From contig CAZQMV010000003.1 of the NCBI GenBank assembly GCA_964594635.1, positions 228,391 through 292,390 of the forward strand: 64,000 bases of DNA, written 5' to 3'. Each line of letters starts with the position of its first letter. Position 1 is the first letter of the stretch. The translations under genes and the position numbers were made by a program. This document shows, piece after piece, positions 1-9,191 of the stretch. The DNA comes from Berkiella sp964594635 (lineage in GTDB: Bacteria > Pseudomonadota > Gammaproteobacteria > Berkiellales > Berkiellaceae). The notes under the pieces are model-generated. The model made no database searches. It had not been told where the DNA came from and saw only the letters and a program-made list of their open reading frames with translations.

Positions 1-2
1 AC

Positions 3-1916
3 TATGACGCCGAAATTGAAATTAAACCCGATTTAAGTGAATCGGTTCGACATGGCGTTACCTCAGTCGTCATGGGAAATTGCAGTCTCTCATTAAATAT
101 GGGATCTCCCGCTGTTAATGCTGACTTATTCGAACGAGTTGAAACCATGCCTGAACTCATTGGGCTTTGGAAGCAACAAGCTAAAGAATGGCCAGATACC
201 GCTTCTTACCTTAACTATATCGATCGATTGCCCTTAGGTCCTAATGTGGCATTCTTGCTTGGACACAGCGCACTTCGAGCAAAAGTGATGGGACTAAAAA
301 GAAGTTTAGGTGAGAAAGCCACACCGCTAGAAATTGAAAAGATGAAAGCGCTTGCAACAGAAGCACTCACAGCAGGCTGCATTGGGATCTCCGTTGATAT
401 GGTGCACTGGCATCGAACCACAGGACAATATCCCGGATGCTCACTACCCTCTCACCATGCAGGCTTTGCTGAATATGCGATGTTAGCAGAATTGTGCCGT
501 GAACGAGATGCCGTGTTCCAAGTGACACCCAATCCTAAAAAATTATGGCAATCTATTTTTGCGATTATTAAATTGAGTTACGGACTCAACCGCGCACCGT
601 TGCGTTTAACGATTTTATCTGCCATGGATATGACGATTAATCCACAGGCTTGGCGTGTTTTCCCTTTTTTTACTAGATTTTGTAATCACGTATTAGGCTG
701 TAATATCCGTTTTCAAACGATCCCTGAACCTTTTACCATTTACTCTGACGGACCTATCACACCTTTATTTGAAGAATTTGAAACGGGTTTAACACTCAAT
801 AATCTAAAATCATCTGAGGAGCGTAAAGCCAAATGGCAGTCTCTGGGTTTTAAAAGACGTTTTAAACAAGAATGGCACTGTAGCAAAGGTCGAACTTTCG
901 ATGGGAATTTTTCCAGAATGATTTTTGTTAAGGCCCCGATCCAGGAATGGCTGGGTATGAACATTCAGCAAGTGGCTAACAACTTGAAAGAAGACCCACT
1001 CGAACTCTTTATACGCCTATTAGAATCAGAAGATACTAACCTACGCTGGAAGCATACCGGTGCCAATCATCGCACACACATTCGCTATAAACTCTTAAAG
1101 CATCCTTATATATTACCCGGGTTTAGCGATGCAGGAGCGCATTGTCGAAATCTCGCTTTTTTTGATAGTGCTTTATCTTTAATTAAACAAAGTGTGCAAT
1201 CGACATTTATCAAACCCGAAATGGCTATCAAGCGGGTGACCTTTGAGCCTGCAAAATGGTTTAACTTAAAGGCGGGGCATATCACTCTCGGTGCGAAAGC
1301 CGATTTGGTTGTGTTAGATCCTAACAAATTAAACAATCCCATAACGCTACCTTGTGAATATAGCGACGCTGCACTTTTGGGATCGATGCGAATGGTCAAA
1401 CGCGAAGACAATTCACCCATTTCAATGGTTTTCATCAATGGTACCCAAGTGGTTAGTCAGGGAGAGCCCATTCTTCCATTGGCAAAAATCAAAACGGGGA
1501 CACTATTGAAATCGACCGTTCCGATTATGGGTAAAAAGCAAATGTATGAGAGATCTCGTAATCGTATCAACGACGAAATGCTTGATCACCCCCTAACGAA
1601 CTATTGGGACATTTTTGTTTTAAAGCATCAACAAATACCCAATATTCTTTTACATTGTCTCGCCTTTATTATCATGTATCTGATTGCCGGGATTGCAGTG
1701 ACCAGACAGGATCCTTGGCTCCTGCTGATGATGCCGCTCTCGCAAATAACGGGATTGATCGGCCATTATTTCTTTGAGAATTCAAGCGTTGATCAACGAG
1801 ACACCACTTTTTCCTTTCGTGCTTTTATCAGTTTACATAAACTCTTTTTTAAGGTCGTCACAGGTCAATATGGCAATGAAATTAAGCGAGTTCAAAAAAT
1901 CATTACCACAGTTTAA
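3..1916 (+). CDS. N-acyl-D-amino-acid deacylase-like amidohydrolase with C-terminal Mpo1/DUF962-like domain (5' end outside window)
   Basis: The frame is open from the window edge, and residues before the first ATG (position 72) read as family sequence (HGVTSVVMGNCSLS), so the true start lies upstream. The main part resembles D-aminoacylase/dihydroorotase-fold amidohydrolases: GHSALR near residue 64 (counting from the ATG at 72), SDAGAH near 356, and the closing KADLVVLDP strand. Such enzymes hydrolyse N-acyl bonds with active-site zinc. The last ~115 residues are a second module with hydrophobic helices, a GHYFFE motif and an SFRAF...VVTGQ segment that resemble DUF962/Mpo1 proteins, which act on 2-hydroxy fatty acids. 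This fusion is unusual. It is the first gene seen in a plus-strand operon and overlaps the next gene. Amidohydrolase family is fairly sure; the C-terminal domain is my recognition and needs a profile search; substrate unknown. Confidence 0.75.
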   Translation, partial: YDAEIEIKPDLSESVRHGVTSVVMGNCSLSLNMGSPAVNADLFERVETMPELIGLWKQQAKEWPDTASYLNYIDRLPLGPNVAFLLGHSALRAKVMGLKRSLGEKATPLEIEKMKALATEALTAGCIGISVDMVHWHRTTGQYPGCSLPSHHAGFAEYAMLAELCRERDAVFQVTPNPKKLWQSIFAIIKLSYGLNRAPLRLTILSAMDMTINPQAWRVFPFFTRFCNHVLGCNIRFQTIPEPFTIYSDGPITPLFEEFETGLTLNNLKSSEERKAKWQSLGFKRRFKQEWHCSKGRTFDGNFSRMIFVKAPIQEWLGMNIQQVANNLKEDPLELFIRLLESEDTNLRWKHTGANHRTHIRYKLLKHPYILPGFSDAGAHCRNLAFFDSALSLIKQSVQSTFIKPEMAIKRVTFEPAKWFNLKAGHITLGAKADLVVLDPNKLNNPITLPCEYSDAALLGSMRMVKREDNSPISMVFINGTQVVSQGEPILPLAKIKTGTLLKSTVPIMGKKQMYERSRNRINDEMLDHPLTNYWDIFVLKHQQIPNILLHCLAFIIMYLIAGIAVTRQDPWLLLMMPLSQITGLIGHYFFENSSVDQRDTTFSFRAFISLHKLFFKVVTGQYGNEIKRVQKIITTV

Positions 1917-2562
1917 TCGCGATACCCAAATAAAACTGATGGTTCTTGGCTGTTGTTTTTTTGCATTTATTTATCTTGTGATGGGAAGCAATCCTTTAAG
2001 AGAACCCTTTCTGGCTCCTCTTTGTATTTTAGATAGCTATATCCCATGGCTGCCTTTTTCAGTGCTCGTCTATTTTTCCCAGTTTGTTTTCTTGTTATTG
2101 GGCGTTATCTATGCCCCCAATCAACACATTGCTACAATTACCTACTATAGTTATCTTCTCGCTATATTACTTGGCGGTTGTGTTTTTGTTTTTTATCCAA
2201 CGTTCTTAACAAGGCTTACCTTTTCAGAACAAATCCATCCGGTAATAGAAGGGCTATATCGATTTTTATATGCTATCGATATTCCCAATAACTGCTTTCC
2301 TTCTTTGCACACCACACTTGCGCTGATTGCAGCAAGCAGTCTTAGAGCACGCAGTTTTGTTTGGCAGATAGTAGCCTCACTATGGAGTACTGCCATTATT
2401 CTTTCAACACTCACAACCAAACAACATTGTGTTTTAGATGTGGTAGCGGGAATGTTATTATTTATTTTTTGTATTTGGTTATGTCGCAAGTGGTTTAATA
2501 AGAGGCTAAATGGAACAATTACATTCGAAAATTATTCCGATAGACGATCTAACGCCAGATAA
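1870..2562 (+). CDS. PAP2-family membrane phosphatase/transferase
   Basis: A 230-residue protein with about five to six hydrophobic segments. It carries the PAP2 active-site motifs: PSLH at residues 144-147 (usual PSGH) and H186 with D190 in KQHCVLD (third motif, normally SRxxxxxHxxxD). The first motif is weak; YPTFLTR near 109-115 is reminiscent of the inositolphosphorylceramide-synthase branch. Such proteins dephosphorylate lipid phosphates or exchange lipid head groups in the membrane. I chose the ATG at 1870, preceded by a purine-rich CAGGT, rather than the much earlier in-frame start at 1774, which would overlap the upstream gene by 143 bases. It still overlaps by 47 bases and overlaps the next gene by 53, so it is translationally linked to the cluster. 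Confidence 0.75.
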   Translation: MAMKLSEFKKSLPQFNRDTQIKLMVLGCCFFAFIYLVMGSNPLREPFLAPLCILDSYIPWLPFSVLVYFSQFVFLLLGVIYAPNQHIATITYYSYLLAILLGGCVFVFYPTFLTRLTFSEQIHPVIEGLYRFLYAIDIPNNCFPSLHTTLALIAASSLRARSFVWQIVASLWSTAIILSTLTTKQHCVLDVVAGMLLFIFCIWLCRKWFNKRLNGTITFENYSDRRSNAR

Positions 2563-3253
2563 TATCAAAGCCATGTATGCTTTATATGAAAATTATTATG
2601 CCAACACAAACTTAGTCGCCTTTCAAAAAGATTTGCTTCAAAAAAATACTGTCTTACAGATCTATAATGAAGACGATAGCTTGATTGGCTTTACCACCAT
2701 TTTGCATTATCAAACTTGCTTCTTAGATCAACAACTACAAATTATTTATTCTGGCGATACCATCATGGCTGACAAGTATTGGGGAAAACCCATCCTTGCT
2801 TTTGCATGGTTAAAATTTGCAGGTTTCATTAAAGCGCAATATCCCAATCAACCTTTGTATTGGTTTATCATTGTCAAAGGTCACCGTACTTATCGCTATT
2901 TACCCGTTTTTAGCAATATTTTTTACCCCAATTATCTCTATGAAACACCACCATGGGAACAAAAACTCATGGATCATTTAGCGCTCAATACGTTTGGCGA
3001 ACATTACAAACCTTCCCTTGGGATTGTGCGATTTCCCATTTCACAAGGCCATCTAAAGCAACGCTGGGCAGAAATCCCTAGCAAATTGTTGGCTCGCAAA
3101 GACATTCAATTTTTTAAGAAAAAAAATCCCGAATACCATCAAGGCGATGAACTTGTTTGTTTGTGCAAATTAGAGACACACAACTTAAGACCACTTGCCA
3201 AACGCCTTTTTACGCAAGGATTTGTCACACATGACGAACACGCTGTCGTTTAA
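2510..3253 (+). CDS. Unrecognised protein, possibly acetyltransferase-like
   Basis: A 247-residue soluble-looking protein. The stretch at residues 40-75 (alternating charged and hydrophobic, with DDSLIGFTTI) resembles the central strand pair of GNAT-fold acyltransferases, but I see no clear acetyl-CoA-binding loop, so the function is open. The start is an ATG with AAGAGG seven bases upstream, inside the end of the PAP2 gene. It overlaps the following Rieske oxygenase by 23 bases. Position in the middle of the oxidative cluster suggests a role in acylating or otherwise handling the product (inference). Confidence 0.55.
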   Translation: MEQLHSKIIPIDDLTPDNIKAMYALYENYYANTNLVAFQKDLLQKNTVLQIYNEDDSLIGFTTILHYQTCFLDQQLQIIYSGDTIMADKYWGKPILAFAWLKFAGFIKAQYPNQPLYWFIIVKGHRTYRYLPVFSNIFYPNYLYETPPWEQKLMDHLALNTFGEHYKPSLGIVRFPISQGHLKQRWAEIPSKLLARKDIQFFKKKNPEYHQGDELVCLCKLETHNLRPLAKRLFTQGFVTHDEHAVV

Positions 3254-4259
3254 TAACATCAACGATGTACCATTAGGATGGGTATGGGTGTGCACGGCTA
3301 AATCCGTCGGCAAAAAAAAGATCCGTGCGGTCAATATGATGGGCCGTGAAATCATCGTCTTTAGAGGCGAAGACGGTAAAATAGGCGCACTCGATGCTTT
3401 TTGTCCCCATATGGGTGCACATTTAGTCGACGGCTTCGTTGAAGGGAATAGCGTGCGCTGTTTTTTTCATAACTGGAAATTTAACGATAAAGGGCAATGT
3501 GTCGATATCCCCTGTCTGCAAAATTTACCGTCTAAAAAAATCGAGATCCAATCCTTCACAGTCAAAGAACAATATGGCTTAATTTGGCTTTATACCGGTG
3601 ATACACCTCTTGCAGATATTCCGTGTGTTCCTGAATTGAAAGACCAAAAAATCGATTTTTCATTAGGCAATCAATGGCAAAAAAAGTGTCATCCCAATGT
3701 GGTGATGATTAATGCGATCGATGAGCATCACTTTCAAACGGTCCATCAGCTACCTGGTCATATATTAAAGATGGAACCGAATATTATTGATACTTATAAT
3801 ATACATTTTGAAAATCAAGGTAAGCCATCAGCGGATCATTGGTTTGGTCGACTGATGCAGCGATTTTACCGAGGCCCCATTACCTATCATATGAGCTACT
3901 GGTATGGCCTTGTGGGAACCGTAACACTTGGCCCAGATTTTCTGCATCTTTACTTAATGTTTGCTTTAAGACCACAGCCAGATGGTACAACGCTTGGAAA
4001 AACTATCGCTTTTACCAAACATCGTAAAGGGTTATTAGGTCGATTGTTTAACAGTGTGATTTTACAAGTCACCAAACTCGCAGGTTTTTATTTTGCCATT
4101 GGCGACACCAAAGTCTTTCAAAAAATCCAATTTAATTTAAAAAACCCCATTAAAAATGATAAAGCCGTGTTAGCCTTTATTAAACATTTAGAAAAGCAGC
4201 CCAAGGCTAACTGGCAGACTCAAACTTTAACAAAGGAATGCGAAGTGTATGGATCCTAA
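3231..4259 (+). CDS. Rieske 2Fe-2S aromatic-ring-hydroxylase-type oxygenase
   Basis: A 342-residue protein with an N-terminal Rieske domain: C58-P-H60 and C77-x2-H80 bind the 2Fe-2S cluster. The C-terminal part is a non-heme-iron oxygenase domain with the facial-triad region NAIDEHHFQTVH (residues ~160-171). Family members hydroxylate, demethylate or desaturate aromatic, sterol or alkyl substrates using O2 and electrons from a ferredoxin. A start at 3195 is open in frame, but the ATG at 3231 has AAGGA nine bases before it and puts the Rieske fold at the usual distance. It overlaps the next gene, an SDR, by 11 bases. Its only ferredoxin in view lies in the opposite operon. Substrate unknown. 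Confidence 0.85.
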   Translation: MTNTLSFNNINDVPLGWVWVCTAKSVGKKKIRAVNMMGREIIVFRGEDGKIGALDAFCPHMGAHLVDGFVEGNSVRCFFHNWKFNDKGQCVDIPCLQNLPSKKIEIQSFTVKEQYGLIWLYTGDTPLADIPCVPELKDQKIDFSLGNQWQKKCHPNVVMINAIDEHHFQTVHQLPGHILKMEPNIIDTYNIHFENQGKPSADHWFGRLMQRFYRGPITYHMSYWYGLVGTVTLGPDFLHLYLMFALRPQPDGTTLGKTIAFTKHRKGLLGRLFNSVILQVTKLAGFYFAIGDTKVFQKIQFNLKNPIKNDKAVLAFIKHLEKQPKANWQTQTLTKECEVYGS

Positions 4260-5079
4260 AGTTGTCTTAATATCGGGTTGTTCATCGGGACTTGGTTTCG
4301 CCATGGCTGAAGCTTTTTTAAACTGTGGCTGGAAAGTATTGGGACTTTCGCGTCAAAGTGATCACAACCATTCACATCCCTTGTTTACACCCATTATGTT
4401 AGATATTGGACAGAGTGACTTATCCGCAATGCAGGAAAAACTCACACCTTTGTTAGTAAGCGGTTTAGATCTCTTAATTAATAATGCAGGTTTCGCGCTA
4501 GTGGGTGCCCTTGAGAGTTTAGAAGAAAATAACATCCGTCAACAAATGGATGTTAACTTTTTTTCTCATGTGCTGATAACAAAAGTTTGTTTACCCGCAT
4601 TACGACAACGAAAGGGCAAAATATTTACGATTTCCTCGACTTTTGGTTTAATTGGCTTTCCCTTTCATTCATTATATTGCGCTTCAAAATTTGCGTTAGA
4701 AGGCTTTAGTGAAGCACTTCACTATGAACTATATGGGCAAGGGATCCAATGCACAGTGATTGAACCTGGACGATATAAAACAGAATTTGGCAATCGTATG
4801 CAGATCGTTTCGCCAACCCCAGCACTTGATGAAAACTATCAGTCATCTTATAAAGGCTTTTTACGTCTAAAGAAAGAGCTTAGTCATAAGCTTCCCAATG
4901 ATCAGGCACATTTTGCTCAAAAAATCTGTGAGCTTGCATTAATGAAACAAGTTCCTGTACGCGTACCGATTGATCAAGACAGCAAGCTCCCCTATTTATT
5001 AAAGAAGTATCTCCCTTCACGGCTATTTGCTTGGTTACAATATAAAATGTTAGCAAAGTACTTTTATGCATCTGTTTAA
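4249..5079 (+). CDS. Short-chain dehydrogenase/reductase
   Basis: A classical SDR of 276 residues. The nucleotide-binding glycine motif GCSSGLG is at residues 10-16, NNAG at 78-81, and the catalytic set is S130, Y143 and K147 (YCASK). It should oxidise an alcohol or reduce a ketone with NAD(P)(H). The start ATG follows AAGGA and overlaps the Rieske gene by 11 bases; the stop overlaps the next gene by 14. A dehydrogenase following a hydroxylating oxygenase suggests oxidation of the newly formed hydroxyl (inference). Confidence 0.9.
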   Translation: MDPKVVLISGCSSGLGFAMAEAFLNCGWKVLGLSRQSDHNHSHPLFTPIMLDIGQSDLSAMQEKLTPLLVSGLDLLINNAGFALVGALESLEENNIRQQMDVNFFSHVLITKVCLPALRQRKGKIFTISSTFGLIGFPFHSLYCASKFALEGFSEALHYELYGQGIQCTVIEPGRYKTEFGNRMQIVSPTPALDENYQSSYKGFLRLKKELSHKLPNDQAHFAQKICELALMKQVPVRVPIDQDSKLPYLLKKYLPSRLFAWLQYKMLAKYFYASV

Positions 5080-6007
5080 TAGTCAAGAAACCCTTACAGC
5101 AACGCATGATCATGCAGATGAAAAAGCCTGCCATTTGATTAATGCTTTCCTTAAAAGGGGGGGGAGGCTACAGACCAAGATGATCAATAGTACACCACTT
5201 TGGCCTGCCGACTTTTTTCATTTAGACAAATCAAGCCTCTATCAACGTTCTTCTATCGAAGAGCAGTATCAAATATTAAGTTACTGTACCCAAGATTTAT
5301 TGAATGAGTCCTATTTTATTGAAAAAATTGGCATTGCCTATGCTGCCAAATTGGTTCTGTTGTCCCCCTCTACAGAGGCTAAACAGCTATTTAGTTTTAT
5401 CGGTGCCGATGAAGCAACGCATTTAGAATGGATTTCACCCTACATACCAGAAGCTATTCGTACTCAACCAGCAAGCTCTTTACTCACTCTGATCATACAG
5501 ATCACACAACTGAATAACGCTAATTTATTATATTATCTTGTACAGATTATTCTGGAAGGTTGGGGATTAAAGCATTATAAATCGTTAAGCCAATATTGCC
5601 TTGATCCTTATTTTAAAACCATTTTAGATCGGATCTTACAAGATGAGGCATTACATCATCATAGCGGTAAAATATTATTTTCAAGTGAAACACTCACTCA
5701 TCATGAGCTTTATCTTATAAAAGACACCTTAAAAGCCTATTGTGACTTAGTGCGAGTTGGTCCACAAGCGGTGATCAGAGCGGTCGATAAAGTGAAAGGT
5801 GGACTTAGCCGCCAAGCAGAAATCTCTTTGTTTAATGATTTAGAAGGCGAGAAAACTTCGAAGGAAAAACTGGATCTCTTATGTAAATTAATGACTCAAC
5901 CGGGTCTTGAAAAAATTGTGCAAGAAATCAAAGATGAGAGCTATTTCATCCCTTATGCTGTAACACCGCTTGTAAGAGATGATGTCCCAGCTCTTCACAC
6001 CGTATAA
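5066..6007 (+). CDS. Ferritin-like diiron protein, probable oxygenase
   Basis: A 313-residue mostly helical protein. The carboxylate and histidine pattern of a four-helix diiron site is visible: E81 or E86, E116-x2-H119 (DEATH), E164 (LEGW) and E194-x2-H197 (DEALH). This matches ferritin-like/rubrerythrin-fold oxygenases and not an iron-storage protein, because it has a long C-terminal extension. It is the last gene of the plus-strand operon. Its final 62 bases overlap the 3' end of the convergent GH3 gene. Reaction unknown; oxidation of a cluster intermediate is inferred. Confidence 0.65.
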   Translation: MHLFNSQETLTATHDHADEKACHLINAFLKRGGRLQTKMINSTPLWPADFFHLDKSSLYQRSSIEEQYQILSYCTQDLLNESYFIEKIGIAYAAKLVLLSPSTEAKQLFSFIGADEATHLEWISPYIPEAIRTQPASSLLTLIIQITQLNNANLLYYLVQIILEGWGLKHYKSLSQYCLDPYFKTILDRILQDEALHHHSGKILFSSETLTHHELYLIKDTLKAYCDLVRVGPQAVIRAVDKVKGGLSRQAEISLFNDLEGEKTSKEKLDLLCKLMTQPGLEKIVQEIKDESYFIPYAVTPLVRDDVPALHTV

Positions 6008-7532
6008 GTGCACATTCCTTTTGATCACCCATTTTAATACCTAAGGCTTGTCTAACCTTATTAATCAGTGCGGCTATCTGTGGATGAAACAGGACTTCAG
6101 GCTCTAAGAGCTGCAACATTTTCCGCGCATTCTGATAATGAAAATTAATAGATAGTTGGGAATCAAGCAATTCAGTATGCAAAGCTAAATGAGGATCATC
6201 AGTTAAAAGGTAATATTTTCCTTGCCCTGTTGCCAATAAAATCGGCACTAAAAGCAAATATTGTGCCCTAACAAAAGGCTCTTTTTCAAACACCTTCATC
6301 ACAAAACGCTCATTTAATTTTTCCCCAACCAGATCACAGATCTGCTTGGTACGACCAATAAATTCTAAACAAGGGGTTTGCTCAAAAAAGTGTGTTACGC
6401 GAACAGTATCTCCAATGCGATACCGATATAATCCCGATCGTTGACTCACAATGATTTCATAGTCCTCACCAACGCGCAGATCTTGCAAACGCAAAATATT
6501 TTGCCGACCATCATCAAATTCAAAAAATATGTCTTGCAGCATGGGAACATACCCTTTTGCTTTCGCAAGCGGTACGGTGAGCGGCCCTTCCGTGGCTAGT
6601 AGCCCTTTCCCTTGAATAACTGTGTGAGGAAATTTTTTGACAAGGAAATCAGCAGTTCTTTTAGAGGTACCTGCCTTCCAACAGGAAATAAGCTTTAATT
6701 TTGGCCATAGTAACTCGCTTTGATAGTTTTTTTGTAAATCGCTCAAATAGTTCTGTCTATTTTTAGTCAACAGCGGCAAGGTAATAGCAACATTTTCATA
6801 ACTAAAGCTTTTTTGTCTTAAATACCATTGCAGCTCATCAAATCTTTGTTCAATCACTTGTAACAAAATGAGTAAATAGGAAGGGCTCCAAATTGAAATG
6901 ATTTCAAGATCCTCTTCTGCTAGCAACGTCAGTGCTAATATTAATCTGAAATCTTCGTCGTGAAGTTGTCTAATATTGGGCTGAGCTACCAAAAAAGGAT
7001 TTATCAACCATTGTAACGATTTACTCAGGTAATCACTATCATCCTTTAAATGCGCTTCCGGAATATGTGATACCTGCGGTGAAATGCTCATAAACATTTT
7101 CATTGAATGCAACTGCAAACCATTAGCAAGTAAATCAAAGCCTTCAATTTGAAAATATCTTGCAAAACTGCGTCTTAATTGTTTGGTATACGGTATGGAT
7201 TTTTTATGGCCCATACTTCCAGAAGTACATTCAAAAAAATCAATTTTTTCTTTGGTTAGAACGTTTTGTTGATTCTTTGCCTTTTCTATCCATGGGCTTA
7301 ACGTATCATAATCAACAATGGGAATTTTTGATGAGAAATCTTCATAACCTGCCTTAGCAGATAACTGATAGTGTTTGCCATATTCTGTTTGGGAAATATC
7401 ATGACAAATCGCCTCTAAGAGTTGTTGCTCTGCAAGCCATGGTGATGTTAATGCTTGGTTAAAGTGCCGATAAGCACCAAAACTCAATGCTTTAAATAAA
7501 CTCTTCGCGAACCGGCCTTTGAATGGGATCAT
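5946..7532 (-). CDS. GH3-family acyl-adenylating ligase (auxin-responsive GH3-like)
   Basis: A 528-residue protein of the GH3 family, part of the ANL adenylating superfamily. The ATP-binding motif TSGSMGHKKSIPYT begins at residue 103, and the later YRIGDTVRV strand and EFIGRTKQICDLVGEKLNE segment are typical. GH3 enzymes activate a carboxylic acid with ATP and transfer it to an amine, often an amino acid. Here it would join an oxidised acid to an amine (inference). It is the last gene of the minus-strand operon, starts inside the upstream acyltransferase gene (41-base overlap) and ends by running 62 bases into the convergent ferritin-like gene. Confidence 0.85.
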   Translation of the reverse strand: MIPFKGRFAKSLFKALSFGAYRHFNQALTSPWLAEQQLLEAICHDISQTEYGKHYQLSAKAGYEDFSSKIPIVDYDTLSPWIEKAKNQQNVLTKEKIDFFECTSGSMGHKKSIPYTKQLRRSFARYFQIEGFDLLANGLQLHSMKMFMSISPQVSHIPEAHLKDDSDYLSKSLQWLINPFLVAQPNIRQLHDEDFRLILALTLLAEEDLEIISIWSPSYLLILLQVIEQRFDELQWYLRQKSFSYENVAITLPLLTKNRQNYLSDLQKNYQSELLWPKLKLISCWKAGTSKRTADFLVKKFPHTVIQGKGLLATEGPLTVPLAKAKGYVPMLQDIFFEFDDGRQNILRLQDLRVGEDYEIIVSQRSGLYRYRIGDTVRVTHFFEQTPCLEFIGRTKQICDLVGEKLNERFVMKVFEKEPFVRAQYLLLVPILLATGQGKYYLLTDDPHLALHTELLDSQLSINFHYQNARKMLQLLEPEVLFHPQIAALINKVRQALGIKMGDQKECALIRCEELGHHLLQAVLQHKG

Positions 7533-8145
7533 GATGCACTGCTTTTAATTGTTCTTGAAACGCAACATGTTGATCAATGAGTAAAATGCAACATATTGGA
7601 ATGGTGATCTTTTCTGCAACTTGCGTTCCTGGGCCCAAGCGTGATCCTGCGCCTACGAGTACGGATTTACCCAATCGCACTTTACCTATTTGCAACTCTA
7701 ATTTATGATCTTTATAAGTAATAATATGACTGGAACAAGCCGAGCGATGACCAAAAATAACATAATCGTCTATTTCTAATAAACTTCTATCAACTATCTC
7801 AATTCGAGGTGTCCAATAGACTTGTTTGCCAATTTTAGAACCCCATAGTCTTAACCAACAACTATAAGCACCTGGTATAATACGCAATATGCCTTCTAAA
7901 AAGGGGATGGCACTATAAACTTGTTGCATTTGATGTGAACCCCACCATGGGCAATACCGTTGTTCATTAAAATCGAACTTGCCTTCTTTTAATGGTACAA
8001 AGTATTCTTGGATCTGAAACGCAACCAGCGGCAAGCCATAAATCGCTAATAGCACAGTCATAAACAATAATAGACTTGGTGTTCCGATAAATAACCATAT
8101 ACAAACCGTAATAACCATTAAATGGCACAAACCAAACAATAGCAT
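7492..8145 (-). CDS. Membrane-attached left-handed beta-helix acyltransferase
   Basis: Two N-terminal hydrophobic segments (first ~45 residues) are followed by a hexapeptide-repeat region of the kind seen in WcaF/colanic-acid-type acetyltransferases (KIGKQVYW, IDDYVIFGH, RLGKSVLVGAGSRLGPGTQV). Family members transfer an acyl group from acyl-CoA to a sugar or other hydroxyl. The repeats are fewer than in soluble homologues, so activity is not certain. The ATG at 8145 is listed; a TTG at 8169 that overlaps the upstream Rieske stop is also possible. The gene overlaps the GH3 gene by 41 bases, which suggests that the pair act on the same product. Confidence 0.7.
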   Translation of the reverse strand: MLLFGLCHLMVITVCIWLFIGTPSLLLFMTVLLAIYGLPLVAFQIQEYFVPLKEGKFDFNEQRYCPWWGSHQMQQVYSAIPFLEGILRIIPGAYSCWLRLWGSKIGKQVYWTPRIEIVDRSLLEIDDYVIFGHRSACSSHIITYKDHKLELQIGKVRLGKSVLVGAGSRLGPGTQVAEKITIPICCILLIDQHVAFQEQLKAVHHDPIQRPVREEFI

Positions 8146-8159
8146 CAGCTTTCTGAAGA

Positions 8160-9191
8160 TTACACCCAAAACACAATCTCCTTATCTTGATTGGGTAAGT
8201 CATTCGGCTCTTGATTGTTTCTTAAAGCATTTATCAACTCAGAAGTGTAAATGTGAATCAGATCTGCTGAGGTTGCACTAAAGTGCTGACCATACTTTTT
8301 AATCACTTCCATTTGTTGATTCAGAATATCAACATCTTGATCAATCACTTTTTGACCTTGGCGTTTTATCAGCCATTTTGTGAATGGTTGATAATTCCAT
8401 AGCCCAAAATTGTAACACAGCTCTGTATACACGATAGATTTCTCGTTTGTAACCGGGACTGTTTGACTCGTAATGATATATTCCCATTTCCCTTCAAGAC
8501 GATAAAAAACCTGCGTGACATTCGGCACATAAAAATTATCTTGATGAAATATTTCTTGCTTTTTGGGGTTTAGTAAAAAGGAAAAACTTCCCAAATTGTT
8601 TCTTTCATTTACATAGTCAATTTGAATATGGCCCTTAGCGCGCTTAATATTGGCTTTGATTTTCTCATTTCGTTTACCACGAAATATGCCTTTATGCACA
8701 AAAGCGGTATGTGGAATATCAATAAAGTTTTCAACACAATTTTCGAGTGTATTATTAAATTCGTTGACCAAACGCACTCTTTTATACTTTGAATTATCGT
8801 ATTTTGGCATGGCAAACGGCTTAGATCCTGTTGGGCTTGGGTTTAAGCAAACATAAATATACCCTTCTTGCTCAACACAGGGAAAAGCATGCGACACTGA
8901 CATTGTCTCATGATTGGGTTTACCAAAATGGGCTGGCACTGAAACCAATTGGCCTTGACCGTTATAGACCCACCCATGGTAAGGACAGGTGAGCAGCCCT
9001 TTAGATACCTCTCCTTTTGATAACCTTGCACAACGATGCAAACATTTATCTCGCATTACACAGGGTTTATTATCACTACCCCGAAACACCACTAACCACT
9101 CATCAAGTATTTGACGCGCTAGTACTTGATTCGCTTTCAAGGATGTAGACTCAGCAATGATATACCAGTAATTTTTTAAAAGACTATTCAT
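8160..9191 (-). CDS. Rieske 2Fe-2S oxygenase, second of the cluster
   Basis: A 343-residue oxygenase. Cluster ligands are C50-x-H52 and C69-x2-H72 (CPYHGW). The mononuclear iron site is visible in ENFIDIPHTAFVH near residue 160, the standard NxxDxxHxxxxH-type arrangement. It is only distantly like the other Rieske protein at 3231-4259 and looks closer to the phenylpropionate/choline-monooxygenase style. The ATG at 9191 overlaps the ferredoxin stop by 8 bases; an in-frame TTG at 9200 is less likely. The adjacent ferredoxin is the likely electron donor; no reductase gene is present in the window. Confidence 0.88.
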   Translation of the reverse strand: MNSLLKNYWYIIAESTSLKANQVLARQILDEWLVVFRGSDNKPCVMRDKCLHRCARLSKGEVSKGLLTCPYHGWVYNGQGQLVSVPAHFGKPNHETMSVSHAFPCVEQEGYIYVCLNPSPTGSKPFAMPKYDNSKYKRVRLVNEFNNTLENCVENFIDIPHTAFVHKGIFRGKRNEKIKANIKRAKGHIQIDYVNERNNLGSFSFLLNPKKQEIFHQDNFYVPNVTQVFYRLEGKWEYIITSQTVPVTNEKSIVYTELCYNFGLWNYQPFTKWLIKRQGQKVIDQDVDILNQQMEVIKKYGQHFSATSADLIHIYTSELINALRNNQEPNDLPNQDKEIVFWV

